DNA from: Methylobacter sp015476545
GTDB lineage: Bacteria > Pseudomonadota > Gammaproteobacteria > Methylococcales > Methylomonadaceae
Direction of reading: 5' to 3'
NCBI RefSeq assembly: GCF_052162025.1
Contig: NZ_CP197401.1
Span: 3,658,001 to 3,722,000, forward strand
DNA: 64,000 nucleotides
Program-made: the position numbers and the translations under genes
The notes under the pieces: model-generated
What the model was told of the DNA's origin: nothing
The model's input: the letters and a program-made list of their open reading frames with translations, nothing else
The model's database searches: none
In this document: positions 35,993-45,098 of the stretch, in pieces
Layout of the letters: the number at the start of each line of letters is the position of its first letter
How positions within the stretch are numbered: the first letter of the stretch is position 1

Positions 35993-37348
35993 TTACATTC
36001 TCATACCGCGAATGTTGCTCTTCATGCCACGAATCATATTGGTTATATTACCTTTCTTGAAACGCTTCATCATTTTTTCCATCATCTTGAATTGCTTCAG
36101 AATCCGGTTAACGTCGTGCAGCTGCTGACCGCAGCCATCCGCAATACGTTTCTTGCGATTGCCTTTGATCAAATCGGGAAAGCGACGCTCCTGCATGGTC
36201 ATGGAGTTAATCACAGCAATCTGGCGCGCCAGCTCCTTGTCATTGACTTTGTCTTTCATTTCCTGCGGAATGCTGCTCATGCCAGGCAGTTTGTCCAGCA
36301 TGGAGCCGACTCCACCCATGCTCTGCATTTGCTGCAATTGCTCACGGAAGTCTTCCAGGTCAAAGCTCTTGCCTTTCTGTATCTTTTTGACCAGTTTCTC
36401 GGCTTTTTCCTTATCAACCTTCTGCTCGATCTCCTCAATCAGACCCAGCATATCGCCCATACCTAAAATACGGGACGCCAGACGATCAGGGTAAAATGGC
36501 TCTAAAGCCGTGGCTTTCTCACCCACACCGATAAATTTGATCGGCTTGCCGGTAATATGACGGATGGACAATGCCGCACCGCCGCGCGCATCGCCATCGG
36601 CTTTGGTCAGAATCACACCGGTCAGCGGCAACGCATCGTTAAAGGCTTTGGCTGTGTTTGCCGCGTCCTGACCGGTCATGCTGTCGACGACAAACAAGGT
36701 TTCGACCGGATTGATGGCGGCATGCAATTCTTTGATCTCGACCATCATCTCGTCATCGATATGCAGACGACCGGCGGTATCGATGATAATGACGTCGAGG
36801 AATTTTTTCTTCGCCGCTTCGATCGCATTCTTAGCGATATCGACCGGCTTCTGAGAAATATCGCTTTCAAAGAAATCCAGGGCAAGATCATCAGCCAGTG
36901 TCTGCAACTGCTTGATAGCGGCAGGACGATAGACGTCGGCACTGACAACCCCGACTTTTTTCTTTTGATTTTCTTTCAGCCAGCGGCCTAATTTGGCAAC
37001 CGTTGTGGTTTTACCGGCACCTTGCAGACCGGCCATCAAAATGACGGCTGGCGGGACGGCTTTCAGATTAAGTTCTTCATTCGCCTCACCCATCACCTTG
37101 ACCAGTTCGGCCTGAACCAGTTTGACTAATGATTGTCCCGGCGAAAGGCTGGTCTGAACTTCCTGACCCAACGCACCTTCTTTAACGCGTTCAATAAAAT
37201 CCGTAACAACCGGCAAAGCCACGTCCGCCTCAAGCAAGGCCATGCGCACTTCGCGTAGCGTTTCCTTGATATTGCTTTCAGTCAGCCGCCCTTGGCCTCT
37301 AACTTTCTTAAGAGTATTACTTAGTCGATCGGTTAAATTATCAAACAT
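35993..37348 (-). CDS. ffh: Signal recognition particle protein Ffh
   Basis: GTPase that with 4.5S RNA delivers nascent membrane proteins to FtsY. The N domain occupies about 1-90, the G domain has the P-loop GLQGAGKTT (107-115), DTAGRL and TKADGDARGG, and the Met-rich M domain (~330-451) ends in methionine-rich helices with MRGMKSNIRGMRM. 451 residues. Reads leftward toward rpsP, the usual neighbour in gammaproteobacteria. Confidence 0.97.
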   Translation of the reverse strand: MFDNLTDRLSNTLKKVRGQGRLTESNIKETLREVRMALLEADVALPVVTDFIERVKEGALGQEVQTSLSPGQSLVKLVQAELVKVMGEANEELNLKAVPPAVILMAGLQGAGKTTTVAKLGRWLKENQKKKVGVVSADVYRPAAIKQLQTLADDLALDFFESDISQKPVDIAKNAIEAAKKKFLDVIIIDTAGRLHIDDEMMVEIKELHAAINPVETLFVVDSMTGQDAANTAKAFNDALPLTGVILTKADGDARGGAALSIRHITGKPIKFIGVGEKATALEPFYPDRLASRILGMGDMLGLIEEIEQKVDKEKAEKLVKKIQKGKSFDLEDFREQLQQMQSMGGVGSMLDKLPGMSSIPQEMKDKVNDKELARQIAVINSMTMQERRFPDLIKGNRKKRIADGCGQQLHDVNRILKQFKMMEKMMKRFKKGNITNMIRGMKSNIRGMRM

Positions 37349-37753
37349 ATCTGCGTCTTTATTCTGTAATCAAGGAAACGTAATTATTCAGATTCTCTAT
37401 GCGCAGCAAGATCTTCAATCGTAGCCGAAGCCCACCCTGTCAGATCAAAATTATGCCGGGGCTGAATATTTACATGGAAACCACTACCTAACGCAAATGC
37501 GTTAGAACTATTTAGCCGGTTATATTAACATACCCATTAAGACCTTTGCACCACTCGCTGTCAAGTCCTGAAGCAATAACTTTAAATCGTACTTCTCAGC
37601 TTTAATGCATTGATTAAATTAGACATTAGCAATTGAATGAAAATTTAATCAGCCGCTGTTAAACCAACAACCCTAAATTTTAATTGGGCTGAAAAGCTTT
37701 AGCTGTAACAATAGATAGCAAGGTTCTACTATACATAAAGAAAATACAGCCAA
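37349..37753. other. Divergent intergenic region between ffh and the CcsA-like gene
   Basis: About 400 bases with promoters for both directions expected. A perfect hairpin CTAACGCA/TGCGTTAG with a 2-base loop lies at 37488-37505. No gene is visible. Confidence 0.5.
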
Positions 37754-38551
37754 ATGAACGCCACCTTTTTTGCCGCTCTTTCAATCTGTGCCTATTTAGG
37801 CAGCACCTTGCTTATTGCCCGTAAATTTCGCCGTGGCGATGGCAATCAAACTCCGCTTTATCTTGCCTGGTTTGCAGCATGCGCGCATCTCGCCTATATC
37901 ACCGTTAACTTCCACAATGAGAATGGCTTTAATTTCAGCTTTATCAGCACCGCCTCACTGGTTTCGCTGATTGTCACCCTGATGTTATTAACTGCGACGC
38001 TCAGTAAACCGGTCGAAAAACTAGGCATTGCGATATTTCCCGCTGCCGCCATTATGCTCGGCCTGGAGCTGGCTTTTCCGGAGCGCCCCCGCTTTCTTCA
38101 CAACCATAACTGGCAGATGAGCATTCACGTTCTGACGTCCATCATTGCTTTCAGCCTATTAAACATCGCCGCTCTGCAAGCGATATTACTGGCCATTCAA
38201 GACCAGCAGCTCAAAAGCCATCCCCCAAAACCCTTTATTTTGTCATTGCCGCCACTGCAGACGATGGAATCGCTGTTGTTTCAAATGCTCGCCGCCGGCG
38301 TTGTCTTCCTGACGATCTCATTGATCAGCGGTTTTATATTCATAGAAGATTTGTTTGCGCAGCATCTGGTGCATAAAACCGTGCTATCGATACTGGCATG
38401 GATTGTATTTTCAAGCCTGCTAATAGGCCGCAGCCGTTACGGCTGGCGGGGCCGAACAGCGATAAAATGGACGCTGATCGGCTTTATATCGCTGCTTCTG
38501 GCTTATTTCGGCAGTAAAATGGTTTTGGAATTGATCCTGAACAGGGCTTGA
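37754..38551 (+). CDS. CcsA/HemX-like cytochrome c assembly family membrane protein
   Basis: 265 residues with about eight transmembrane helices. It belongs to the family called YpjD/HemX or the CcsA-like part of haem-handling proteins, which lies divergently next to ffh in many gammaproteobacteria. The histidines in the helical segments MSIHVLTSIIAFSLLN and AQHLVHKTVLSILAWIVF are where CcsA-type proteins place haem ligands. The tryptophan-rich WWD motif of true CcsA/CcmC is not obvious, so a direct role in cytochrome c maturation is not certain. Confidence 0.85.
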   Translation: MNATFFAALSICAYLGSTLLIARKFRRGDGNQTPLYLAWFAACAHLAYITVNFHNENGFNFSFISTASLVSLIVTLMLLTATLSKPVEKLGIAIFPAAAIMLGLELAFPERPRFLHNHNWQMSIHVLTSIIAFSLLNIAALQAILLAIQDQQLKSHPPKPFILSLPPLQTMESLLFQMLAAGVVFLTISLISGFIFIEDLFAQHLVHKTVLSILAWIVFSSLLIGRSRYGWRGRTAIKWTLIGFISLLLAYFGSKMVLELILNRA

Positions 38552-38892
38552 GGTTATAAATTACAGAGCCGAATCGGGGCACTGATTTCGGCCTGAGCCG
38601 GTTGTTACGGAAACGTTTGGTCGCCAAATACATGTCGAATGAAATCCGCAAAAGGCGGTGAGACGCCGCCAGAACAACTGCCGTTCTTCACACCCGCTAC
38701 TTGTTTGAGGCCCAAGTATCTCAATATCCTTACGCTGGATTACTTTCAACTCTTCGAGCAAAAGTGATGCGCCGAATTCTGTGTTTGGCCTTAATTGCAT
38801 CTGCACGGCGAACACAGCTGCTCTTTTTAATCTGCACAGTTTGAGTTAGAATTCAAACAATCAACGGACCTGAACCTTACCAAAAAGCCTGC
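38552..38892. other. Intergenic region before the RHS cluster
   Basis: About 340 bases. A minus-strand frame at 38561-38815 (84 codons) exists but has no family similarity, no clear ribosome site and lies where a promoter for the RHS cluster is expected. I looked for a cobalamin-type or other riboswitch and could not support one. Confidence 0.4.
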
Positions 38893-39573
38893 ATGCTGAC
38901 TCTCCATCCCCGCCAAATCAAGCTGCTCGACCAACATCAAGAGCAGCAATTCCGCGTCACTCTGCGCAAGTACATTCAACAGGAATACCCGGCTTATGCC
39001 CAGGTTTCGCCAGCCATTCTGACGCGTTTGATCGGCTTCGGCCTGGCCCGGGCGCGCAGTTACGGATTCGCCTGGCAATCCAGCCTGGGCCAGTTCGTTT
39101 ACCTGATGGCTGCCGTCGCACCGAATTTTGACCTGCATCCGGCGATACACTCGATTTTGGCTAATGCCGATCTGCCTGCCGAAAAACGCATCGCGAGCCT
39201 GACTGAGCGGCTGCCCATAGGCGGTTGGACAGAAGCCGCCGACACAGCCAGCACGATAGGCTGGTTTCTCGACAAAGACGGTTTCAAGCTTGACCGTCAT
39301 GCCCGCATCCTTCTGGCTCTGGCCAACGCCTTGCCGGCCATTGCCGCCCCTTCAGAGGCCCTGGTGCAGCGTGCGCTCACACGCGCCGAAACCCTGGGCC
39401 TTTTAACGGAAGACTCCCAGTTTGTTTTCGCGGCCTGCTGCCTGCATTACGGAGAAGACTTCGAGCTTCAAGCCCCTTGGGCTAAGGAATTGTTGACGCC
39501 GGCCTTCACGCCACAGGCCCGAACCGCCTTGCTCCGGGTGCGGCTGGCGCTGGATGCCGGCCTTTGGTTATAG
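38893..39573 (+). CDS. Helical protein, probable accessory/adaptor of the RHS toxin
   Basis: 226 residues, all-helical, no signal peptide. The segment RARSYGFAWQSSLGQFVYLM followed by PNFDLHPAIHSILAN resembles a class of proteins I know as frequent neighbours of DUF4123, PAAR, VgrG and RHS genes in type VI secretion islands; the family name is not certain. It ends 12 bases before the RHS start, so the two are co-transcribed. It may act as a loading adaptor or chaperone for the RHS protein. No VgrG or PAAR gene is in the window. Confidence 0.6.
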   Translation: MLTLHPRQIKLLDQHQEQQFRVTLRKYIQQEYPAYAQVSPAILTRLIGFGLARARSYGFAWQSSLGQFVYLMAAVAPNFDLHPAIHSILANADLPAEKRIASLTERLPIGGWTEAADTASTIGWFLDKDGFKLDRHARILLALANALPAIAAPSEALVQRALTRAETLGLLTEDSQFVFAACCLHYGEDFELQAPWAKELLTPAFTPQARTALLRVRLALDAGLWL

Positions 39574-39584
39574 GACATTAAAAA

Positions 39585-42500
39585 ATGGCAGAATTGATTG
39601 AAGAGGCAACACAGTTTGGCACCGGTTTCGGTAAAGGCATCTGGGACTTCGGCAAGGAGACCGTCCAGGGCGTCGCCGACCTGGGCCAAGCCGGCTACAG
39701 CCTGGCCACCGACCCAGCCTACCGCGAACAGGCCTTTGAAACCGCCAAAGAGATCTCCAAACAGGTGGGTAATGGCATCGGCCAGGCCGTAGACGATCCT
39801 GCCGGCGCCCTCGCCGGCATCAAAGACCGCGCGTCCGGCGCCTGGGATGCTTATCAGACAGAAAGAGCCCAGGCCGCCGCTGAAGGCCGTCTGGCCGAGT
39901 TCGACGGGCAGACGGCCGGCCGCGGCCTGGCTGAAATCGGCAGCGTGTTCATGCCGGTCAGCAAGCTGGGCAAACTGGGCAAGGCGGGGGAAATGCTCGC
40001 CGGCACTGGCCAACTGGAGAAAGTCGCTGCGGCGGCCGGCGCCGAACAGCGCGCGGCCCAGGCCATCCAAGCTGGGCAGGCCTTGCCCAAGCAGGCGCCC
40101 AGCAGCAAAGTCCTGTGTCCCTTGGGCAAACCGGACAACCCGGCCGCGAAAAAAACCTCTCCCAAGGCCGGCCAATCCGCCGCCGGCAAACCCACCCTGA
40201 AGAACGCCGACACCTGTACCAGCGGTTGCCCGATCAGCCTAGCCACCGGCGAGGAACTGCTGGAGCTGACCGACTTCAGCTGGGACGGCCCGCTGAGCCT
40301 GCCCTGGACACGCTTCTACCGCAGCGGCCAGAGTGCTACTGATCTGCAGCTGGGCCACGGCTGGCTGACGCCGCTGGACGAATGGCTGGAGGTCTCGGAT
40401 ACGGCCGTCGCCTTCCATGACCGCGAAGGCCGCACCCTCGAACTGCCCCTGCCCGAACCCGGCGACTACAGCCTGAATCTCCCGGAACAGCTGCGCCTGT
40501 ACCGCGAAGCCGGCCATTTTCGGTTAGTCAGCGACAATCAGCCGGATCGCCTCTTCCAGGGCGAGCACGGCCGCTGCCGCCTGCAGCGCTGGCAGAACGC
40601 ATCAGGCCCGTTCATCGAACTGGTCTACGACCTTCAAGGCCAGGTCCAGGCTCTAAAGGCCAGCTGGGGCAAAACGCTGCTGATCGAGCGCGACGGCGCG
40701 CATATCGCGGCCATCGGCCCGGCCAAATTGGGCGAACAGGGCCTGGCCTTGGCGTCCGCGCCGTTCGTGCGCTACCAATACAATGAGCACGGCGATCTGA
40801 CCGCCGCGCTCGATCCCTTGGATCACGGCGAGACCTACGCCTACCGCAACCATATGATCAGCCGCCGCACGCTCGCCACCGGCTTCAACTTTTATTTCGA
40901 GTGGGACGCCTACAACCCGAGCGGGCGCTGCCTGCGCAACGTCGGCGACCACGGTATCTACGACTACCGCTTCGAATGGACCGACAGCGGCCTCAGCCGC
41001 GCCATCGACTCGCGCGGCGGCGTCAGCGAATACATGCACGACGCCAACGCTTTGCTGCTCTGGCAGACCAGCCCGGAAGGCCGTCGCACGCACTACGCCT
41101 ACAACGAGCACAACCTCTTGAGCCGCGTCACCGATGCGGCCGGCCACAGCACCGTCTACGCCTACGATGACGAAGGCCGGCTGACCGCCGTGACCGACCC
41201 GCTCGGCCACACGGCGCAGCTAGCCTACAGCGAAACGGGCCACTTAACCTCACTGACCGATCCCTTGGGCCAGACCTGGCGCCGCAGCTACGACGACCAG
41301 GGCCGCTTGATCCAAACCGAGGACCCGCAAGGCGGCGTCACGCGCATCGCCTACACCGACCAGGGCCTGCCGGCGCAGATCGTCAACGCCGTCGGCCAGG
41401 CCCGCACCCTGCTCTGGGACGGACAGGCGCGGCTGGTCGGCGAGATCGGCTTCGACGGCAGCCGTCGGCATTACCGTTACGATGATGAGGATCGCATTGT
41501 CGCCGCCAGCCAGAACCAGCGCATCAGCCAGTATCAATATGATGCTGCCGGCCGCGTCATTGCCGTCAAAGCCCCCGACGGCGCCGTCGTCAAGCTGGAC
41601 TACAACGAAGCCGGCCTGTTGACCCGCTACACCGACGCGGCCGGGCGCACGACCGAGTACCGCTACGGCGACGGCCTGTCACAGCTCACCGAGCGCATCG
41701 ATCCGACCGGCCAGGTGCTGCGCTATCACTACGACAGTGAGCGCAACCTGATTGGACTGACCAACGCCAAAGGCGAGCACTACCAGCTCAACTACGACCA
41801 GGACGAAAATCTCATCGAAGAGATCGGCTTCGACGGCCGCGTCCAGCGCTACCACTACGATGCCGCCGGCCAACTGGATCTGTACGCCCAGCGCGGCGAC
41901 CAGGTCTGGCAGGTCGCGCGCTTTGAACGCGACCCGCTCGGGCGTCTGCTGAAAAAGACCGGCGGGGACGGCGCCGTCAGCGACTTCGCCTACGACCCGC
42001 TCGGCCGCCTGAGCCGCGCCCGCAACAGCCATGCGCAGCTGCAGTTCCAGTATAACGCGCTCGGCCAGGTCGTCAGCGAAAGCCAGAACGACGCCGCGGT
42101 CAGGCACGAATACGACGCCCTGGGCCGGCGCACGGCCACCGTCACGCCCACGGGCCAGCGTATCGATTACGCGTACAACGCCCAAGGCCGCCTAGCAACG
42201 GTCAGCCTGGACGGCGAAATCCTCAGCCGGCACCAGTTCGATGACCAGGGCCTGGAAACCGCCCGCCAGCAGGGCCAGCTGGTCAGCCGCTACGCCTACG
42301 ATCCGATGGGCCGGCTGATCCGGCACCAGGCCGGCCTGAAGGACAAAGTCAACGTGCTCGGCCGGCGCTACGGCTACGACGCCGCCGGCCAGCTCGCGGC
42401 CGTCGACGACCTGCGCCAGGGCACCAGCCGCTATCTCTACGACCCCGCCGACCGGCTTATCGAGGTCGAAGGCCTGACGCCGGAACGTTTCGTGCACGAC

Positions 42501-43541
42501 CCGGCCGGCAACCTGATCGGCGTCAACGAGGAGCGCGGCGGTCGGGTCCAAGGCGACCGCCTGATGCTGCTGAGCGACCGGCATTTCAGCTACGATGCGG
42601 CCGGCAACCTGGCCGAAGAACGGCGCGGCAAGCAGGGCCGGCTCGTCACGCGCTACGCCTATGACAGCGACAATCGCCTGATCCGCGCCGAAACACCGCA
42701 CGGCACCAGCCAGTACCGCTATGATCCGCTGGGCCGGCGCCTCGCCAAGCTCACGCCCGACGGTGAAACGCGCTTCGTCTATGATGGCGCGCGACTGCTG
42801 CAGGAAACCCGGGCGGCGCGGCAGCGCACCTATCTGTTCGAGCCTGACAGCTTCCGGCCCCTGGCCTGCATCGATCAGACCAGCGGTGCAAAATCACAGG
42901 TCTATTACTACCATCTGGATCACCTGGGCACGCCGCGCGAGCTGACCGACGCGGCCGGCAAAATCGTCTGGTCGGCCCGCTACCGCGCTTATGGCGCGCT
43001 GGCCTTGGCCGATGTGGCCGAAATCGACAATCCGCTGCGGTTTCAGGGGCAGTATTACGATAGCGAAACCGGCTTGCATTACAATCTGTACCGTTATTAC
43101 GATCCCCAGGCGGGGCGGTTCATCCACCAGGACCCGATTAGCCTGGCCGGTGGCGTGAATCTGTTCCAGTATGCGGTTAATCCGGTGAATTGGATTGATC
43201 CGTTGGGATTGACATGCAATGAGACAAGTGGTGTAACCAATCCGGCAAATATTCGCTTCAGCCAAAGCAGTATTAAGGGTAATTTTAGTAATGGTAGTTC
43301 CATCGATGACTTAGTTGCCGGATTGAAAAATGGAACGATAGAGTCAAGCGCTATTCCTCCAATTCGATTAGTCGAGAAGGACGGACAAATGTTTACATTG
43401 GATAATCGGCGCTTGGAAGCATTTCGGCGCGCAGGAGTAGACGTTCCCTATAAGATGGCTACACCACAAGAAGCAGCTGCGGAGTCTTGGAAATTTACAA
43501 CAAAGAATAATGGCACATCGATTCGAATCAGAGGTGAATAA
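39585..43541 (+). CDS. RHS/YD-repeat polymorphic toxin with ParB-like C-terminal domain
   Basis: 1,318 residues. Residues ~1-200 form an Ala/Gly-rich N-terminal region without signal peptide. Then follow the DUF6531-type entry (SGCPISLATGEELLELTDFS) and a long array of YD repeats making the cocoon shell (~300-1,130). The conserved shell end is HLDHLGTPRELTDAAG, RFQGQYYDSETGLHYNLYRY and DPISLAGGVNLFQYAVNP. After NWIDPLGL (~1,206) the tip is variable: about 110 residues with FTLDNRRLEAFRRAGVDVP, like the DGxxRxxAx core of ParB/sulfiredoxin-fold domains in polymorphic toxins. The shell is GC-rich, but the tip and following genes are AT-rich, the usual sign of tip exchange. An immunity gene follows three bases later. 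Confidence 0.88.
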   Translation: MAELIEEATQFGTGFGKGIWDFGKETVQGVADLGQAGYSLATDPAYREQAFETAKEISKQVGNGIGQAVDDPAGALAGIKDRASGAWDAYQTERAQAAAEGRLAEFDGQTAGRGLAEIGSVFMPVSKLGKLGKAGEMLAGTGQLEKVAAAAGAEQRAAQAIQAGQALPKQAPSSKVLCPLGKPDNPAAKKTSPKAGQSAAGKPTLKNADTCTSGCPISLATGEELLELTDFSWDGPLSLPWTRFYRSGQSATDLQLGHGWLTPLDEWLEVSDTAVAFHDREGRTLELPLPEPGDYSLNLPEQLRLYREAGHFRLVSDNQPDRLFQGEHGRCRLQRWQNASGPFIELVYDLQGQVQALKASWGKTLLIERDGAHIAAIGPAKLGEQGLALASAPFVRYQYNEHGDLTAALDPLDHGETYAYRNHMISRRTLATGFNFYFEWDAYNPSGRCLRNVGDHGIYDYRFEWTDSGLSRAIDSRGGVSEYMHDANALLLWQTSPEGRRTHYAYNEHNLLSRVTDAAGHSTVYAYDDEGRLTAVTDPLGHTAQLAYSETGHLTSLTDPLGQTWRRSYDDQGRLIQTEDPQGGVTRIAYTDQGLPAQIVNAVGQARTLLWDGQARLVGEIGFDGSRRHYRYDDEDRIVAASQNQRISQYQYDAAGRVIAVKAPDGAVVKLDYNEAGLLTRYTDAAGRTTEYRYGDGLSQLTERIDPTGQVLRYHYDSERNLIGLTNAKGEHYQLNYDQDENLIEEIGFDGRVQRYHYDAAGQLDLYAQRGDQVWQVARFERDPLGRLLKKTGGDGAVSDFAYDPLGRLSRARNSHAQLQFQYNALGQVVSESQNDAAVRHEYDALGRRTATVTPTGQRIDYAYNAQGRLATVSLDGEILSRHQFDDQGLETARQQGQLVSRYAYDPMGRLIRHQAGLKDKVNVLGRRYGYDAAGQLAAVDDLRQGTSRYLYDPADRLIEVEGLTPERFVHDPAGNLIGVNEERGGRVQGDRLMLLSDRHFSYDAAGNLAEERRGKQGRLVTRYAYDSDNRLIRAETPHGTSQYRYDPLGRRLAKLTPDGETRFVYDGARLLQETRAARQRTYLFEPDSFRPLACIDQTSGAKSQVYYYHLDHLGTPRELTDAAGKIVWSARYRAYGALALADVAEIDNPLRFQGQYYDSETGLHYNLYRYYDPQAGRFIHQDPISLAGGVNLFQYAVNPVNWIDPLGLTCNETSGVTNPANIRFSQSSIKGNFSNGSSIDDLVAGLKNGTIESSAIPPIRLVEKDGQMFTLDNRRLEAFRRAGVDVPYKMATPQEAAAESWKFTTKNNGTSIRIRGE

Positions 43542-43544
43542 AAT

Positions 43545-43799
43545 ATGGATTTAAAAGCGCAAGCGGAGATTGTTTCCTCTCATGAGGACTTAGTGGTATT
43601 TATTAAATTATTGGAAAAAAACCTGAAAAGCGATCCAGAAAGTTGGGTAAATGGCTCTTTGCCAGAGTTTCTTGAAGCGTTATCAGCATGGGTTGAGGAT
43701 ATGGATGGCTACTACCTAAACAATAAATTACCAATTCCTGACCATCCGACTTGGAAAACTATTGCAGAGATGTTACTAGCTGCCAAATTCTATGAATGA
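43545..43799 (+). CDS. Probable immunity protein (DUF7660-like)
   Basis: 84 residues, acidic, cytoplasmic. The segment LPEFLEALSAWVEDMDGYY and the end WKTIAEMLLAAKFYE resemble the DUF7660 group of small proteins often found after polymorphic-toxin tips. It begins three bases after the RHS stop. Position, size, charge and AT-rich base use all fit the cognate immunity gene of the ParB-like tip. That pairing is inference. Confidence 0.7.
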   Translation: MDLKAQAEIVSSHEDLVVFIKLLEKNLKSDPESWVNGSLPEFLEALSAWVEDMDGYYLNNKLPIPDHPTWKTIAEMLLAAKFYE

Positions 43800-43913
43800 G
43801 TATTAGTATGTAGAAAAGCGGCTCAGCTTTTACCCGGTTCTAATCAATGGCGACAGTTTCAATTGATACTGAAAATCAATGTAGCTTATCTCCAATGATT
43901 TCTGCTAAACAAA

Positions 43914-44168
43914 ATGCAATTTAGGAATAACTATTCGTATAACGAAGCTCTAAACGATTTAGCAGAGTTCTTTAATCGTCGAATTAAAAATGACTTTAGA
44001 AAAAAAGAACTGCTAGGCTATTTAGAGAAATGCAGGAAAGAAAAAACGATAACGTTCAGGTATATATACGAAAAATTCGTTGAATACACCAATGAAAGTA
44101 AGGATTACGAAGAACTTACGGACAAAGATAAAGAAATGATCGACGATCTATTTCATTTTTGGGGATAA
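43914..44168 (+). CDS. Small protein of unknown function, possible orphan immunity gene
   Basis: 84 residues, helical and rich in charged residues (FFNRRIKNDFRKKELLGYLEK to ELTDKDKEMIDDLFHFWG). I do not recognise it. It lies 114 bases after the probable immunity gene on the same strand, is AT-rich like it, and ends just before a hairpin. Orphan immunity genes left behind by earlier toxin tips often have this place. A Colicin-D/E-type immunity fold is one possibility but not shown. Confidence 0.55.
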   Translation: MQFRNNYSYNEALNDLAEFFNRRIKNDFRKKELLGYLEKCRKEKTITFRYIYEKFVEYTNESKDYEELTDKDKEMIDDLFHFWG

Positions 44169-44176
44169 AACTTAAC

Positions 44177-44200
44177 AACCACCCGTTAAAGAGGGTGGTT
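44177..44200. terminator. Hairpin after the RHS-immunity genes
   Basis: AACCACCC/GGGTGGTT, 8-bp perfect stem with an 8-base loop, nine bases after the small gene's stop. A U tract is lacking, so termination is probable but unproven. Confidence 0.45.
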
Positions 44201-44315
44201 CGTATAACGGATTGAGAGCCCCATAGGATGATGATATGGACTCCTCTTCACTCCGGCTCTGAATAGATACTTTTAAAAATCAGCAACCATCAAGCTATGT
44301 ATGAGCTATTACGTA

Positions 44316-44694
44316 TCATTGATGTTCAATTTTATTTAAGTTATTAATGATAACGTTAACAGGGTTATTATTTCTAATATTTGACTTATTACCGCTTATT
44401 TGCTTAGTTTTGGTTTCAATCAGCACCTCCCCTAAGTCGGAAACATTATTTGTATTGGCTGTTGGCAACGTGAAAAGAGCTGATGCTGATGAGCCATCTT
44501 TAAAATCAACAGCAATCTCGATTATTTTGTCTTGAGGTATATCTACATCTCGCAATTTAAACGCACTCCCACTTAATGTTGCTGGAGCAGTCAGTGTATT
44601 GCCTTTGATATATACTTTTTTTATTTCATCGGCTGTTGCATTACGGTTGTTGAGTTTTATGCTACCTATGACAGTTAAAGTAAGATTAGAGAAA
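44316..44694 (-). pseudogene. C-terminal fragment of a broken ROCO-type gene (beta-rich tail)
   Basis: Minus-strand coding remnant of about 125 codons running out of the left end of the IS3-family element at 44695. It encodes LTVIGSIKLNNRNATADEIK, a Ser/Ala-rich beta segment ending ASALFTLP, and an Asn-rich tail, to a stop at 44316. It reads in the direction of the fragments at 45964 and 47827 and is best explained as the distal end of the same gene, after the transmembrane segment. Joining exactly at the element ends leaves the frames out of register, so bases were lost or gained there. Confidence 0.65.
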
Positions 44695-44769
44695 TGGACC
44701 CAGAAAATTGGACAGTGGCTTAAGTGACAAAACTGCTCTATTGTGATCTCAACGTATGAGGAAAAAACA

Positions 44770-45051
44770 ATGAGCAAAAAAAGAAGAAATCACTCTCCGC
44801 AGTTCAAAGCCAAGGTAGCCTTGGCAGCAATTAAAGGCGATAAAACCTTAGCCGAATTATCGTCTGAGTTTGATGTCCACCCGAACCAGATTACGCAGTG
44901 GAAGCAGCAATTGCTGGACAATGCCAGTGACTTGTTCAGCAAGGGTAAGCCTAATTCATCCGCTTCCGATGAGGCCATCAAGGATCTGCATGCGAAGATC
45001 GGTCAGCTGACGGTGGAAAACGATTTTTTAGCCAAAGTGCTCGGTCGCTAG
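44770..45051 (+). CDS. IS3-family transposase OrfA (copy A)
   Basis: 93 residues with an N-terminal helix-turn-helix that binds the element ends (KRRNHSPQFKAKVALAAIKG, then LAELSSEFDVHPNQITQWKQ) and a C-terminal leucine-zipper-like helix (LHAKIGQLTVENDFLAKVLG). GAGG precedes the ATG. OrfB lies in the -1 frame directly behind, so a fusion product by -1 frameshifting is expected. Confidence 0.92.
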   Translation: MSKKRRNHSPQFKAKVALAAIKGDKTLAELSSEFDVHPNQITQWKQQLLDNASDLFSKGKPNSSASDEAIKDLHAKIGQLTVENDFLAKVLGR

Positions 45052-45098
45052 ATCGGGCCCAGCGCAAAGAAAACATCGATCCCCAGGCGGAGCTATCT

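Noticed and set aside
38552..38892. Possible riboswitch or an 84-codon minus-strand gene before the RHS cluster
   Set aside because: No conserved riboswitch core was found, and the frame has no ribosome site or recognisable similarity.
40653..42701. Long minus-strand open frames antisense to the RHS gene
   Set aside because: They mirror the GC-rich YD-repeat codons and have low-complexity Val/Ala-rich translations without family similarity.
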